Positions 1 through 12,206 of a stretch of DNA of 64,000 nt are shown here, one piece after another. The position numbers were made by a program, and so were the translations under genes. Positions within the stretch are counted from its first letter, which is position 1. Every line of letters starts with the position of its first letter. Source of the stretch: Owenia fusiformis (taxonomy: Eukaryota > Annelida > Polychaeta > Sabellida > Oweniidae); NCBI GenBank assembly GCA_903813345.2, contig CAIIXF020000006.1, positions 3,348,001 through 3,412,000 of the forward strand. The letters run 5' to 3'. A model generated the notes under the pieces. The model did no database searches, was not told the DNA's origin, and worked only from the letters and a program-made list of their open reading frames with translations.

Positions 1-84
1 AGTCAGAATTTACCAATCGATGAATCGTATTTACAGGGTTTGGCGAGTAGTATTCGAGTCCCCAAGTCAATCGTTACTCCACTA

Positions 85-1140
85 TTTATCACTTACTTTA
101 CAGACTAAAATATCTGCTAAATGAAGATAACAAATTGAAAGTATCTACCCTTATTTGTATATGCTGCACAAACTCAATGTACAACATAGTAATATTTATC
201 ACTTACTTTACAGACTAAAATATCTTCTAAATGAAGATAACAAATTGAAAATATCTACCCTTATTCGTACATGCTGCACAAACTCCATGTTCAACATTGC
301 AATATTTATCACTTACCTTAAAGAATTAAATTTCTTCTTAATGAAGATAACAAAATGACAAAATATTTACCCTTATTTGTATATGCTGTACAAACTCCAT
401 GTACAATATTGCAATTTTTATCACTTACCTTACAGACTAAACTATCTTCTAAATGAAGATAACAAATTGAAAGTATCTTCCCTTATTTGTATATGCTGCA
501 CAAACTCCATGTACAACATTATCATATTTATCACTTACCTTACAGACTAAAATATCTTCTAAATGAAGATGACAAATTGAAAGTATCTTCCCTTATTTGT
601 ATATATGCTGCACAAACTCCATGTACAACATTATCATATTTATCACTTACCTTTCAGACTAAAATATCTTCTAAATGAAGATAACAAATTGAAAAAATAT
701 CTACCCTTATTTGTATTCACTGCACAAACTCCATGTACAACATTGTAATATTCATCACTTACCTTTCAGACTAAAATATCTTCTAAATGAAGATAACAAA
801 TTGAAAAAAATATCTACCCTTATTTGTATATGCTGCACAAACTCCTTGTACAATATAGTAATATTAATCACTTACCTTACAGACTAAACTATCTACTAAA
901 TGAAGATAACAAAATGAAAGTATATACCCTTATTTGTAACATTGTAATATTTATCACTTACCTCACAGACTAAAATATCTTCTAAATGAAAATAAAAAAT
1001 GAAAAAATATCTTCCCTTATTTGTATATGCTGCACAAACTCCATGTACAATATAGTAATATTTATTACTTACCTTCAGACTAAAATATTTTCTAACATAG
1101 TAACATTTATCACTCACCTTACAAACTAAAATTTCTTCTA
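85..1140. repeat. Minisatellite, ~112-bp unit, about 10 copies
   Basis: A tandem array in which the phrase TATCACTTACCTTACAGAC recurs near 88, 198, 308, 419, 530, 642, 754, 868, 953, 1064 and 1108. Most steps are 110-114 bp; the last ones are shortened by deletion. Each unit also carries AAATGAAGATAACAAA and TGCTGCACAAACTCCATG. Short open frames inside simply read through the repeats and are not genes. Units differ by scattered substitutions and small indels, so the array is not freshly homogenised. Confidence 0.9.
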
Positions 1141-1642
1141 AATTTATTTTTTATTTATTTTTATTTATCATGTTTTATGTAATACAATAATATATGTAAA
1201 AAGAAAATTTCCAAAAAGGCGACTTTGTTTAACATTATAAGTCGCAGGGTTAATTATAAAATTTTATTTCAAAAAACAAAAAACAATCCAATTGGTGAAG
1301 CAAATTGGTGAATAAATTAAGCATAGAAGGTTTGATAATTGCTGCTAACACTCAGACACTTACACACTTCTGGAGAAAAGAGGCACTAGTTTCAAGAACA
1401 GTTATGTTTGTAGCGTAGTTAAGTTTTGAGCTGCCAAAAAGAAAGAAATTCAATTTCTCTTGTTGGGTCTTAAAATTCTTTTTATAATGGATTTCAAGGT
1501 TATTTAGTTTAAGGATGCAGTACCGGGTCGGTTTTCACGTCTGTTTGCGCAGGTTTGACTTCCGGTTTGAGAAAGCTAGCTCCCAAGAACGTCATTCTCA
1601 CATTTAGTCTTATTCAAAAATTATAGTTTATTTCGATAATGG

Positions 1643-3792
1643 CCCTTAAGAAAAAAGCCATGGTAACCATGGTATTCCATGGTGCGCCCATGGTAATCCA
1701 TGGTTTTCCATGGAAATTCATGGTTTTCCATGTTATTTTCCATGGAAATTCATGGACGCCCATGGTAATCTTCCATGGATATTTACCATGATTTTCCGTG
1801 GTAATTGTTGGTTTGGTAATTGGTTTTTAATGGATGTGTCATGGAAATGTAAAATCAACAATTTTGGTAGGATTTGTATTTACCAAAATCTCCAAAATGA
1901 ATGTTTTGATGATATATCCCAGTTAGACTGAGATTTATCATTGAGAAAAAAGGATGGACATTTCATTTTGAAGGTATAGCAAGAACATTCATCGAATGTT
2001 AGACTCAGCTTACAAATGAGAAAATATGTGAAACAGCAGAGCAGAGAGTAGGCCACAAGATTTCAAAAACAATTGTGCAAAGGTCTTTTGTGTAGATCAA
2101 GACTAGATAGAGATTGCTTATTTTTTTGGCCAAACACTTCTTTCCTTTGAAAAAGAATTAAGTCAAACTAGCCCAAGCTCTGTTTTATTTCAATACTTTC
2201 TTTAATTTTCAGTTTTAAAAATCAATATGAAGTAATTTAAGAAATAAATAACTCATTTTCTTAAATTACATTTCGTACATTTGAGAATACAATCAAAAAC
2301 CATGGTTTCTTTCTTTGAAGTTGAGAAAACTGCAATCAAAAGCCATGGAAGACGGTTGATTGCAATCGAAAGCCATGCTTTTCCATGGTTATTTCTTTGA
2401 TGTTTTGGAAAGTGCAATCAAAAGCCATGGTTTTCCATGATTATTCTTTTGATCTTTTGAAAGTCCATGGTTTTCCATAGGCTATTTGTTTGGTCTTTTG
2501 GAAGCAGAAAATGAATAATACATTATGTTTCTAAATGAACTTCTCCAAATTAAGTCCCATTCAACTTTTATAAGCATATTATCTGAAAAAAGTCCACAGA
2601 AAAGTATATACTTTTACAGAATTTTGACTTGAAATTGAGATGGGGGATTAAACACAAGCCTATGGCTGCAAACTGAAATGTTATACCTAAGTGATAAAAA
2701 TTCAATTTGTCTATGTAAGAATATTATATTTAAAAAGAAGTTGCATGAAGGAAGGGGAGGGGGTTAACAACACCATTTGGCTTAAAACATGAAACATAGT
2801 ATAAGTAATTAGAATTGATTTGTCTTTGAATAGGAATAAATAATCATTTGCATAATTTTTAAATATTTGGTTGCCATTATTCTATGTTAATTAGGTGTCT
2901 TAACTCTCAAATTAATGTCAAAAGATTAATCTCTTTACAACAGATTATAAGAGTTCATTTGCATAATTCTTAAATATTCTGATCTTATTTATATATGATA
3001 ATCTTACTCTTTCTAATGCTCCCTCTTCAGTAATTATTATTGTCTGTGAGTGTAGACAGTGCAAGTCAAAAACTCATTGTTGATCAAATAAAACCAAATA
3101 GGATTTACTCCAAGTAAAAATGTTTATTCAGTCTGCAATAAGGGAATCCAGTGAACTGATTTTATCACTTATTTTGTCTTTTTTTACATAAGTGCCAAAG
3201 TTAAATGATAGCAAATCCCAGCAAACAAATTATTACTTTTAATTGTGGGGTCAAATCATCAATTAAAAAAATATTAAGTAAACAGTTCTTTGTCATATGA
3301 CACTATGTACAGAATGTACTAAACATATATTCAGATTGTAAAAACATGGTTGTATTTCAGGCCCGAAACCAGCTTTTGTCAAGAAGGTTGACTTTCTCAA
3401 AGATTTTGGGGTGGGGGGGTCATATTCTTTTATCTATGATTAATGAGACTAATTCTCAATCCAGCTTGGATTCATTCGTTAAAATATTGATTCAATTTTG
3501 AAGATTTTGGTAAAAACAAAACCTGCCAAAATTGTTGATTTTACAACTCACTGTGTCATAATTGTGAAAATTGTCAAAATTGCCAAAATTGTTGATTTTA
3601 CAACTCAAGTGTCATGGTAAAAACATGGCATGTTCATGAAAAAACAATTACCAAACCACCAATTACCACGGAAAATCATGGTAAATATCCATGGAAGATT
3701 ACCATGAAAAACCATGAATTTCCATGGAAAACCATGGATTACCATGGACGCACCATGGAATACCATGGTTACCATGGCTTTTTTCTTAAGGG
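1643..3792. mobile_element. Foldback/MITE-like element with CCATGG-rich terminal inverted repeats
   Basis: The left end (about 1643-1905) and the reverse complement of the right end (about 3480-3792) are the same sequence. Both start CCCTTAAGAAAAAAGCCATG, continue through a run of CCATGG palindromes with TGGTAATCCATGGTTTTCC and TTTACCATGATTTTCCGTGG, and end near GTAAAATCAACAATTTTGG. The ~1.6-kb interior has no long open frame and no transposase, so the element is non-autonomous. No target-site duplication is evident beside the CCCTTAAG ends, and the superfamily is unknown. The palindrome-rich arms produce shadow ORFs at 1710-1931 and 3614-3995. Confidence 0.8.
2290..2500. repeat. Short CCATGG-containing tandem repeat inside the foldback element
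   Basis: Three to four diverged copies of a ~60-bp phrase read roughly as CAATCAAAAGCCATGG followed by TTTTCCATGG and TATTTCTTTGATNTTTTGGAA. The phrase echoes the CCATGG arms of the enclosing element, so the interior may have grown from arm sequence. Confidence 0.55.
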
Positions 3793-4322
3793 AGTGTTTC
3801 CAGAAAAGAATTAAATTGCAAACATTTTATCAAGCATATTTTATCCCTTTCACTTTTATGGGAAAACTTGTTCTTGAGTCGCAATTAGTGGATACGAAAA
3901 CCAGGATTCGAAAGGTGCCAGCTCTATTGAAAACTCAAAAAAGTAAAAAGATTCATTTTGGGTGGGTAACACTATCCCATTGTGGTCTATTATAAATGTT
4001 GTATTGGTTAATTCTGCTACAGTCTTCCAAGTATCTGTAAACATGAGAGTGAAAAAATGTAAAACTGTAAACTTAATATATTTTCCTCGAAGACAAGATA
4101 TATTAAATCATCGGCACATCTATGTAATATACAAGAATTATTTATGCTTTATGTGTTAATTTTTTAACAGGGCTTTACACATTGTAATTTTGACCATGGT
4201 TAACCTAATGAATATTGAATACATGATGATGATAAATGTAATATTAATCAGGGGAATATTATAATATTGGAATTTACAAACTTCTGATTCCATACAATCA
4301 CTTCATTCTGACATTAAGTGAC
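3793..4322. other. Non-coding spacer
   Basis: AT-rich sequence between the foldback element and the minus-strand exon candidate at 4329. Only short frames are present and none has convincing splice borders. No repeat was recognised. Confidence 0.4.
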
Positions 4323-4328
4323 ACATAC

Positions 4329-4465
4329 CCCAAAACTTGCATTCTTCAGCCCTTCCAACATGAGAGCCCATTTGTTGGCAAATCCCGCCTGGCATATTCT
4401 ATAATGCTGTTTTAGCATAAGATCCACTCTCCAGTCTTCTCGGTCTTTGATGTGCACTTTCTTTG
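4329..4465 (-). CDS. Putative internal coding exon, unidentified gene
   Basis: On the minus strand a frame of about 45 codons ends exactly at a GTATGT donor (plus-strand ACATAC at 4323-4328). It reads with a balanced, globular-looking composition, including DREDWRVDLMLKQHY and CQAGFANKWALMLEG. The 3' border is clear. The acceptor is not: the frame meets a stop near 4470 and the AGs there lack a good pyrimidine tract, so the start is approximate. I do not recognise the family. It could belong to the same minus-strand gene as the exon candidates at 30.7-43.5 kb or to a separate one. A decayed coding repeat is the main alternative. Confidence 0.4.
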
Positions 4466-4469
4466 TCAC

Positions 4470-6066
4470 AAGTTACACCCCTTGAGTTCTTAGAAATGGT
4501 GAAATCTACCATGCTTACATCATTCAATGTCAATCAGTGTAGTCATCTCACCAATGATGTTTCTATCTGCCATATCTCTACTGTGAACCAACACTCCTTT
4601 CCTTTATATCAACACCCTTTTATGGTCCTTATAAACTGTATAAAGAACAATATACAAAATAAGAGAGCTACCCCAAAAATATATATTTTGTATATTCTAA
4701 TAGGTAATGCATAAATGAGACATATTGCACTTCTGTTTTGTAGAAGCATTTCATGTCTCTAAAATTAAGTTGTAATTTTGTCTCTTCAAACTATCAAATA
4801 GTAATGATTGTTTTTCTTTGGTAGAAGTGTACACTATTCCAGTCAGCACAATTAACATTAGATTTTATGATTTGCATAACCATAACATAAATGACATATT
4901 TAACATACCATGTGTTACACCCTGGTGTCAATCATGTGATTCACTCAAATGGTCTAAAAGATTGCCCAGAGAGTTTGTGATTGTGACAGTTGTCATATTC
5001 ACAAAATGAATACATGCATCTATTACATGTGCACTTTGAAAGATGGCATGTTCAACATATATTTCAGTTGCAAAATTAATTTGTTTATCCTTTTGTTGAT
5101 AATATAGGTGTCATTGTGTGAGATTATTTTAGACAGGCAAATGAGAACTATGGTATGTAAAATAAATCCAAGTGATGTCATTATGTGAAATTAACATACA
5201 AAATTACATCTTAAAGTGTGATTTTAAAAATTGATTATCAACTTGGAAAATAAACTTTGATTTGAAAATGAGAGTTCAATCCTTTTAATGATTTCAATAA
5301 GGTGTTTGCAAGGACATTACAAGCCATTCAAATGACAAAATGAAAGTACTGTATAATGATTACTGTTACTGACATTGATGTCAAATGTCAATAATAAAAA
5401 ATAAGGTTTAGGAAACATAAATAACAATATATGTAAGCACTTCTCACTCTCAATTTTCAATGCTTTTCCGTTTTTAATAAGGTTATATCATAATGAGATA
5501 AAGAGGGGGATGTCCCCTTTTCTATTTCAATGAAATTGGACAATATTTCATCAGCCATCTAATTCATTTTTCGGATTTTAAGGGATACTGGCATGATTTT
5601 TGTTAAGATTGTTTCTAATGCTTTATTCTCCTTATCCCTCCTAATTTCATCTAATATCCATTTATGTTCATTAATTCCTTGCAATTTGTGAAACTGTATA
5701 ATTCATTTTTATAATTTTTGTGTCTGGATCTATTTGTAAATTATGTTTTTGTTATTGTTGGTTTGTGTTGTTAATTTGGTTTTATTTAAATTATTGTATT
5801 TCTTGACTGTTGACTTGTATGTATTCTGATAACAAGTGGGCCAACTTGTTCATTAAAGTTCACACACTCTAGTGAAACTACTAATACTATGTAAAACTTA
5901 TTTATTTCTGAGTTATATGCTTCTTTGGATCCATTTTGAGAACATAATATATATTTGCTAGGTACGGTAGTAAAACATAATAAAGTTGTAGCCTGATCAA
6001 CACAATGAATACACAAAAATATTTTGAAATTGTACTACTACATCAGCTGTTTGGGTTGCTATGGAT
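4470..6066. other. Non-coding AT-rich region with weak exon-like minus frames
   Basis: No repeat was recognised. A minus frame at about 5560-5705 reads a charged, helix-like peptide (for example HKWILDEIRRDKENKALE) after a possible TATACAG acceptor and ends at a stop. It could be an exon of the gene with the 4329 exon, but nothing else supports it. Confidence 0.3.
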
Positions 6067-6070
6067 TTTG

Positions 6071-6083
6071 GTTGCTAGGTGAC
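6071..6083. promoter_or_regulatory. X-box (RFX-type) motif candidate
   Basis: GTTGCTAGGTGAC fits the RFX consensus RYYNYY-N-RRNRAC exactly and, being quasi-palindromic, fits on both strands. A second half-site-like GTTGCTATGG lies about 15 bp upstream. It sits 2 bp before an ATG that opens a short frame ending in a GTAAGG donor. RFX sites near transcription starts are typical of ciliary genes. A 13-bp degenerate motif can occur by chance. Confidence 0.35.
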
Positions 6084-6084
6084 A

Positions 6085-6133
6085 ATGCCAAGTGATCGAG
6101 GGAATTTCATCTATACTCAAAGCAAAGAAAATG
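6085..6133 (+). CDS. Putative first coding exon downstream of the X-box
   Basis: ATG at 6085 opens 16 codons (MPSDRGNFIYTQSKEN) plus one base, followed by a consensus donor GTAAGG at 6134. The evidence is the combination of promoter-like motif, ATG and donor within 65 bp. No downstream partner exon was found, the peptide is not recognised, and short frames with a donor arise by chance, so this is tentative. Confidence 0.25.
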
Positions 6134-6139
6134 GTAAGG

Positions 6140-7917
6140 GAAACTAAATACAAGATAAATACACCAGTTGAAACTCTAGCAGAAACAACTGTGATTTATC
6201 AAGTGCTAAAGCCTGCAAAGAGTGTTATAAGGCTAAAAAATGAGGTGCTAACGGGTTCACTGAGTGTTTCCAGACTACAGTTTTGAAGAGGACTGGCCTG
6301 AATAAAAAACATAATGTTTGTAAAGCAATATACTGGCTAATTGCAATCTTGATTGAAATTAGAGGCACTGTCATATAGTTCAAGGGTCATATCAAGAGTT
6401 TTGATATAATTCACAAATATAATATTTTTAATCTAAAATGCAATTTTTCTTATATTTTGCAATGCTGAAAATAATAAAAATACTTTACATATGATAACCA
6501 GTAAAACATTTTTATTTTTCCTCTGGGACATTTTCCTTCCTCAGATCCTGGATTTTTAATTGAAAAACAATATAAAAGAAAGTCTTGATTTCAACAAAAA
6601 CATGATTTAAATCTCCCCCCAGATGTATTCCATTTCTCCAACCCATCTGAGACTTCATTAATTCTTTGAACTCATTTTCTCATATCAAAATATCTCCTTG
6701 AACTCAGTCCCTAAACTCTTATCCATCTGGCCAATTTCAACATGGTAATTTAAACTTGTGTTTTGGTGATATTTTAAGACTTCTGCGGCTAGAGTGTTGA
6801 CAGGTATATCCACAACATGTAACTGGTAAACTTCTTTAATCCACTAATCCCTGAAGAATTTAAATAGGGTTTCCCCTCAGATTTTGATTATTTGAGGTGT
6901 TTAACAGTGAAACTGATTCTGAGTTGTAGAATTTTGTTATCATTTCTGTAAATGTTGAAATAACATATGAAGATGAAGATGAAGTTACAAATGTAGAAAT
7001 CATACATGAGCTCTTTATGAATTTATTCTAGTAGGAATATTTTCAAGCATTTCATACTGAGGCCTATTTTAATCGTAAGACCAAATATGGAATAATATGT
7101 ACATCCTTACGCAATGATACAACAGCAAAATACAAAATACTGTTGTTGGAGAAATGATACATAAAATGATGCATAAATGGTACAAATGTTTGAATGGAAT
7201 CAGAAGATGGGTGTTAATAGGATTATCAGACAGGGATACACAAAAAATATATGTGCCTGGTAGAAGTGATCATGTGGAAAATATTCAAGATGCCATTAAT
7301 CACTTACCATAGAACTGAAGGATTTAACACAAATAATCAAACAGTTAGCATAGTCAAGCATAAAAGGTGAAAGTGGAGAAATAAGCAATGAATAATTGAA
7401 TGAATAACCCAAGAAAGTTTATGTAACTATACAGAAAGCTGCATAATAGCATAAACAAGCTACATTCTTCTGAGCAAGTATTCCAATTAACAAAACCCTC
7501 CATGCATAAAATAAAGATTTTAATACAGCTAAATACATGGAATTTTTACAAAGGAACAACCAGAGGATATCATAAATTCTGTGAACTGGTTAGAATAATT
7601 GGTTACATGCTGAATCAGAAATGACAGCTCCGATTAATGTTACACATAGAAAACCAGACTTTGATGAATGAACTTATTACATTATTCCAAATGAAAAGAA
7701 GTTGCATCTTCCAATACAATAAGCGCTTGAGCACACAGCTTTTCTTACAATCCAGGCAAGCTGATGAAACAACAGGAATTGGAATTGAAATATAACACTA
7801 CTTTGAGGGAACAATCATCAAAAGGTAAGCAATAAATGGAACCAATAATAATGATGAGGTTCTTGTATGTGTTCTGATTAGTTTTTTATATCACTTATGG
7901 ATTTTTTGTTTTTCACA
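6140..7917. other. Non-coding region
   Basis: AT-rich, with many short frames interrupted by stops between 6950 and 7850. It may include a decayed coding repeat, but no recognisable motif survives. No tandem or inverted repeat of note was seen. Confidence 0.35.
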
Positions 7918-7921
7918 TTAA

Positions 7922-8463
7922 TCACTGCTACCCACCTAATTACACAGACGTATCGTCGGTGTATCATGGCGGAACTTCCTCCGGGACTAGGTTTTGGTAA
8001 GATTTTTTTATTTCCCGATTTACACCTACTTATAAGTCACGTTGTGGATAATAATTTGGCTCGAAGTTAAGGAAGATAGTCTAGTTTGAGAATGTGTCGA
8101 TGGTTTTAGGTTTTATATGTTAACAAAGACACAATTCACGTATTTAGTCCCTCGCTTTTCTTACACTGACGATCGGCATTAATATTGCCAATATTACACT
8201 GATATTGGTCGTTCGTCAGTGTAAGAAAAGCGAGGGACTAAATACGTGAATTGTGTCTTTGTTAACATATAAAACCTAAAACCATCGACACATTTTCAAA
8301 CTAGACTATTTTCCTTAACTTCGAGCCAAATTATTATCCACAACGTGACTTATAAGTAGGTGTAAATCGGGAAATAAAAAAATCTTACCGAAACCTAGTC
8401 CCGGAGGAAGTTCCGCCATGATACACCGACGATACGTCTGTGTAATTAGGTGGGTAGCAGTGA
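7922..8463. mobile_element. Near-perfect hairpin MITE in a TTAA target (piggyBac/Kolobok-like)
   Basis: Two arms of about 250 bp are almost exact reverse complements around a ~40-bp centre. Outer ends are TCACTGCTACCCACC and its complement, flanked on both sides by TTAA (7918-7921 and 8464-8467). TTAA duplications are typical of piggyBac and Kolobok superfamilies; the ends do not decide between them. Only a few mismatches separate the arms, which implies recent formation or gene conversion. Each arm contains the same ATG-to-donor segment, listed separately in the findings. Confidence 0.88.
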
Positions 8464-8469
8464 TTAATA

Positions 8470-8934
8470 CAGGCACATGAGTATTATAATGCATTATCCC
8501 TGCTTAATTGTCATGTCAAACTGGTGATACACTACTGTTGCCAAGGTAACAATAATCTGATGCCCTGTTGAGTACCATTTACCTCCAGAGGACTTTCTTA
8601 TACAAAATTTGGTTTGCATAAGTTAAATTACTAACTTGATTACTTACTTAATTTTACTTTCATTACTTCCAAAATAATCCTCATACTGTATGTGTCATAA
8701 TTCTAAGGATGCACATAATATTTGCTTTGAGCATGAACATTTTCTCATTAACATGAATTTCCTTTGTAAGTGACTCATATTTGAGTTTATTAAGGATAAT
8801 TTCCTGACGGTGACAGAACCAACAATTTATTAACCCCTAAGCATCAGAATCCTCAGAATAATATATCTCTTCTAAAAATAGAAAAAAAATTTACCATATT
8901 AACAAATATCTGGGACATCATATTACCCTTATAT
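8470..8934. other. Non-coding spacer
   Basis: AT-rich sequence between the hairpin element and the MITE copy at 8935. Nothing recognisable was seen. Confidence 0.4.
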
Positions 8935-9272
8935 ATCCTGTGCGCAGTCTAGTTATAAACTACCCTCTGCCTAGTATAGACCAGATTACAGTTTAGCAGC
9001 CCCGCCCCGAAGATTGGTGCCTGTGACAGCCCGGCTACAAATCTACAATGCTGATCCTTTCTCAACTAATCAGCAAAGTGGAAGGAACACACGCTAAATA
9101 CATGCTAATTTACTAAGCGGGGGTGTCAAAGAAAATGACCATATAGAAAGCTGTCCGGTCTGTATTTCGACTACACACTCTGATTGGCTCTGTGAGATCA
9201 GATATTTATTGTAAACTGAGAGTGAAGATGAAGCTCTCTTTTAAGAAGTGAAGTCGAACGAATGCAAAGAGT
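8935..9272 (-). mobile_element. MITE-like dispersed element, family A (full copy, reverse orientation)
   Basis: Reverse-oriented relative to the copy at 22839-23214. It shares the end related to CAGAGTCTAGTTAAACTACC, the phrase CTAGGCAGAGGGTAGTTTA, a central CTGATTGG-containing stretch and the other end CGAATGCAAAG preceded by GAAGTGAAGTCGAA. It has no coding capacity. Target duplication is not clear for this copy. Confidence 0.75.
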
Positions 9273-11800
9273 AACCCTTAGACTAAGATGCAATCACTAA
9301 AATTCTACTCTTATAGTTTTTTCATGAATTCGGTTTTACCACTGATAAGATATCCATGGCCTCATTAAGTATAGTTTTTTGGGTTTGAGTTCAAATATGT
9401 AATAATGAATGTTATAAGATTTTTCTGTGACATACATACCAAGTTACTTTGAGTACTCCTTGTATTCTGGGCCCCAGTCTCTACTATCTCTGGAAGCTTA
9501 ACTTGACATAGAGAGGGTTTCTTATAGAGCATGACGCATACTAAGGCTTCTGATTAAAAAGGTTTGATCAAAGGTTAAGACATTGAAAGAATATTAAAGA
9601 AGTTCTACTTCAAGGATGCAAAGTGAAACTCAACATTCTACATTTCAACCTTTTTCCAAAAAAAGCTCTTAATACCAAAAAAATATCTACTTAATATATA
9701 ATAGCAATTATGCACATGTAACAGATACATTAATGGAGTGAAAGTAAATATATCTCTCATAAAAAATACTAAAATGAAAACCATGTTCTCGTATGATCGA
9801 CAATGCAGCCTCAAACATTTACCCAGACAATCCCCTAAGGGAACATGCACAATGGGGAACTTTCAGACTTATGAGCTTTTTTAGTCATTTGAGTTAACAA
9901 TAATATTATTACAGTCATCATAGATAAATATCTTAACAATGTGGGTAAGCCAGTTCCCATCTGGGCTATTAACTACTATTGTACAATGAAACCCATCAAC
10001 TGTTATCATAGTAGCCCAGACAATAGAATGTAACATTCATTCAATACTTCACCATACAAAAATAGCTAATAACATGTATAAGTCTTTGAGGAATTGAGTA
10101 TCCATTTTTATTTGTTCATGTTAAGAATATAAACAGGCACATTGAATACTTGTTTTCTAGTAATGGCGTCCATATTACAGATTTGGCAACATCAAAATTC
10201 TTATTCAGCACTTCAACTCTATAAAGTTCACTATGTTGCCAAGCTGTACCAAAAATGTCCTTTGAGATCATTAACAGCTAGGACTAATGTTTTTCTCATC
10301 TATGTTTTCTTCCTACAAGAGATTTACTGTTATGAACTAAATAGTGTGAAGTTGTGATCTCCTATTCAGGATGCAACATTTGCGCCAAATCCAGGAATTA
10401 CTGAATCTTTCAACATTAGGTTGAGGAAACCAATTTAAAAAATTGTCAAAAATTAAATTTTGATCAGAATGTCCAAAATCATTGTGCCAAACCCTGCTCC
10501 AATGACTCAATAAATCGTATGATACCAAAATATCCAATATAAGGTGATCAACAACTCTCTGATTCCATTAAATGTATTTTAAATACATCTCATGCCTTCT
10601 GGTCAGTTCCATCTATAAATTCTCAAAAGTTCAGGGTACTAAATGGGCCAATTACCGTTTTTAGATTTGTGAGGATTTAAGCTTGTTTCAGATAAAGCCT
10701 AGAACAATTCCAATGGTGAAGTGACTCATGGACAATCAATAAAAACTTTTTACATCACAAATAATAATGATGATTGATGGAATGTATCTTGTTCCCGATT
10801 CTTCTCTTGAATGAGGAGCATGATATAGAGATAGTAGAGTGAAAGGCCACAGGACCTAATGTATATGATACACCAAAACACATTTTCAACTTCCAAGATG
10901 ATACATCTGAAACCTCTGAAACCTTCTAAATAAAGATGCACCAATAGTGCAGCCAGAATATAATGTTCTTTCAAGTTCCAGGAAAAAAATCTTAGATCTC
11001 AAAAGTATGACATTCTTCGACTCATATTTAACCTCCCTGATATAAGGATGTGATTTCTCATGATGGAAACTTGAATTCAATGGTGCAAATCACACTTGGA
11101 CAGCAAGTGTGGAACAACTAATTGAACCATTCAATCAATCTGATACTACATTCAAGACCCAATTTCAATAACTCCCAGTTCATCATACTGTTGCTGAGTA
11201 TGGCATTCAATTGCTCAATTATTGGCCGAAATGTCCCAGAAGATCAGATCAAAAAGTATGGGGACAAAAGTAATCATAGAGCCAATTATTTGAACACCCT
11301 TGAAATAAATGAGTTATTGAGTTTTGCCGACTGTATATCCCCATGAGGATTCTAATAAATGAACTGTTTCCAGTTAGTGGTATTCAATGTGAAATAATTC
11401 TACACTAAAGATGGAGGAGATAATCAATCAGCCAAACGGTTTCAGGTATGTGATTTGATATATTTTCTTTTATTAGGTTTTTATTCATATTTGGGGCAAT
11501 ATTCCCTGCCTTTTCTAGTCGCCATTTTGTCTAATAGTCTATGCAGGGGATTCTAATTCTTGCATCAAGTTACTGATTTGATTCCAACAACCAGAATCCT
11601 TGCAATGGTTACAATTCTTACAATACTTAATATTGTGGAAGTCAATGCCAGTGCCATGTATTTGAGCCTGGGGAGGTAGGAAGAAACATTACCTTTTGCA
11701 TTCGTTTGACTTCGCTCCTTCTCCACTCTTTCAGAGCTAGTTGTATATGATGTCACAATAATCAAAATGAGGGAGTATGTACGCATTATATAAAGTTTCA
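9273..11800. other. Non-coding region with possible decayed transposase and small exon-like pieces
   Basis: A minus-strand segment at 9440-9489 lies between a CAG acceptor and a GTATGT donor and stays open (IVETGAQNTRSTQSNL). A minus frame at about 9890-10030 reads VDGFHCTIVV and PDGNWLTHIVK, vaguely like a Harbinger-type DDE transposase. At 11411 an ATG opens 11 codons plus two bases ending in a GTATGT donor. None of these is secure. A partial family-A MITE fragment lies at 11688-11745. Confidence 0.3.
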
Positions 11801-11814
11801 ATAGATATGGGACA

Positions 11815-12200
11815 AGCGAGTTAAGTGAGTGTGCCAATATCTTAAAGTGGCACTAGGTGAGATATGGGACAAGAACCAGTTAAGTGAGTGTGCCAATATC
11901 TTAAAGTGGCACTAGGTGAGATATGGGACAAGAACCAGTTAAGTGAGTGTGCCAATATCTTAAAGTGGTACTAGGTGAGATATGGGACAAGAACCAGTTA
12001 AGTGAGTGTGTCAATATCTTAAAGTGGCACTAGGTGAGATATGGGACAAGAACCACTTAAGTGAGTGTGTCAATATCTTAAAGTGGCACTAGGTGAGATA
12101 TGGGACAAGAACCAGTTAAGTGAGTGTGTCAATATCTTGAAGTGGCACTAGGTGAGATATTGGACAAGAACCAGTTAAGTGAGTGTGCCAATATCTTAAA
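11815..12200. repeat. 59-bp minisatellite, block 1 (about 6-7 copies)
   Basis: Tandem units of 59 bp contain GATATGGGACAAGAACCAGT, TAAGTGAGTGTGCCAATATC and TTAAAGTGGCACTAGGT. The phrase GCCAATATC starts near 11832, 11891 and 11950 and continues at the same step. The block ends where a unit variant GTGTCA meets the inserted element at 12207. Confidence 0.95.
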
Positions 12201-12206
12201 GTGTCA

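Noticed and set aside
155-678. Two short plus-strand ORFs at the window start
   Set aside because: They read successive units of the 112-bp minisatellite and have no independent coding signal.
85-1140. CRISPR-like repeat array
   Set aside because: Units are contiguous ~112-bp repeats without unique spacers, in an animal genome; the same applies to the 59-bp array at 11.8-13.9 kb.
1710-3995. Several short ORFs with repeated HGFPW-like residues
   Set aside because: They are translations of the CCATGG palindrome arrays in the foldback element.
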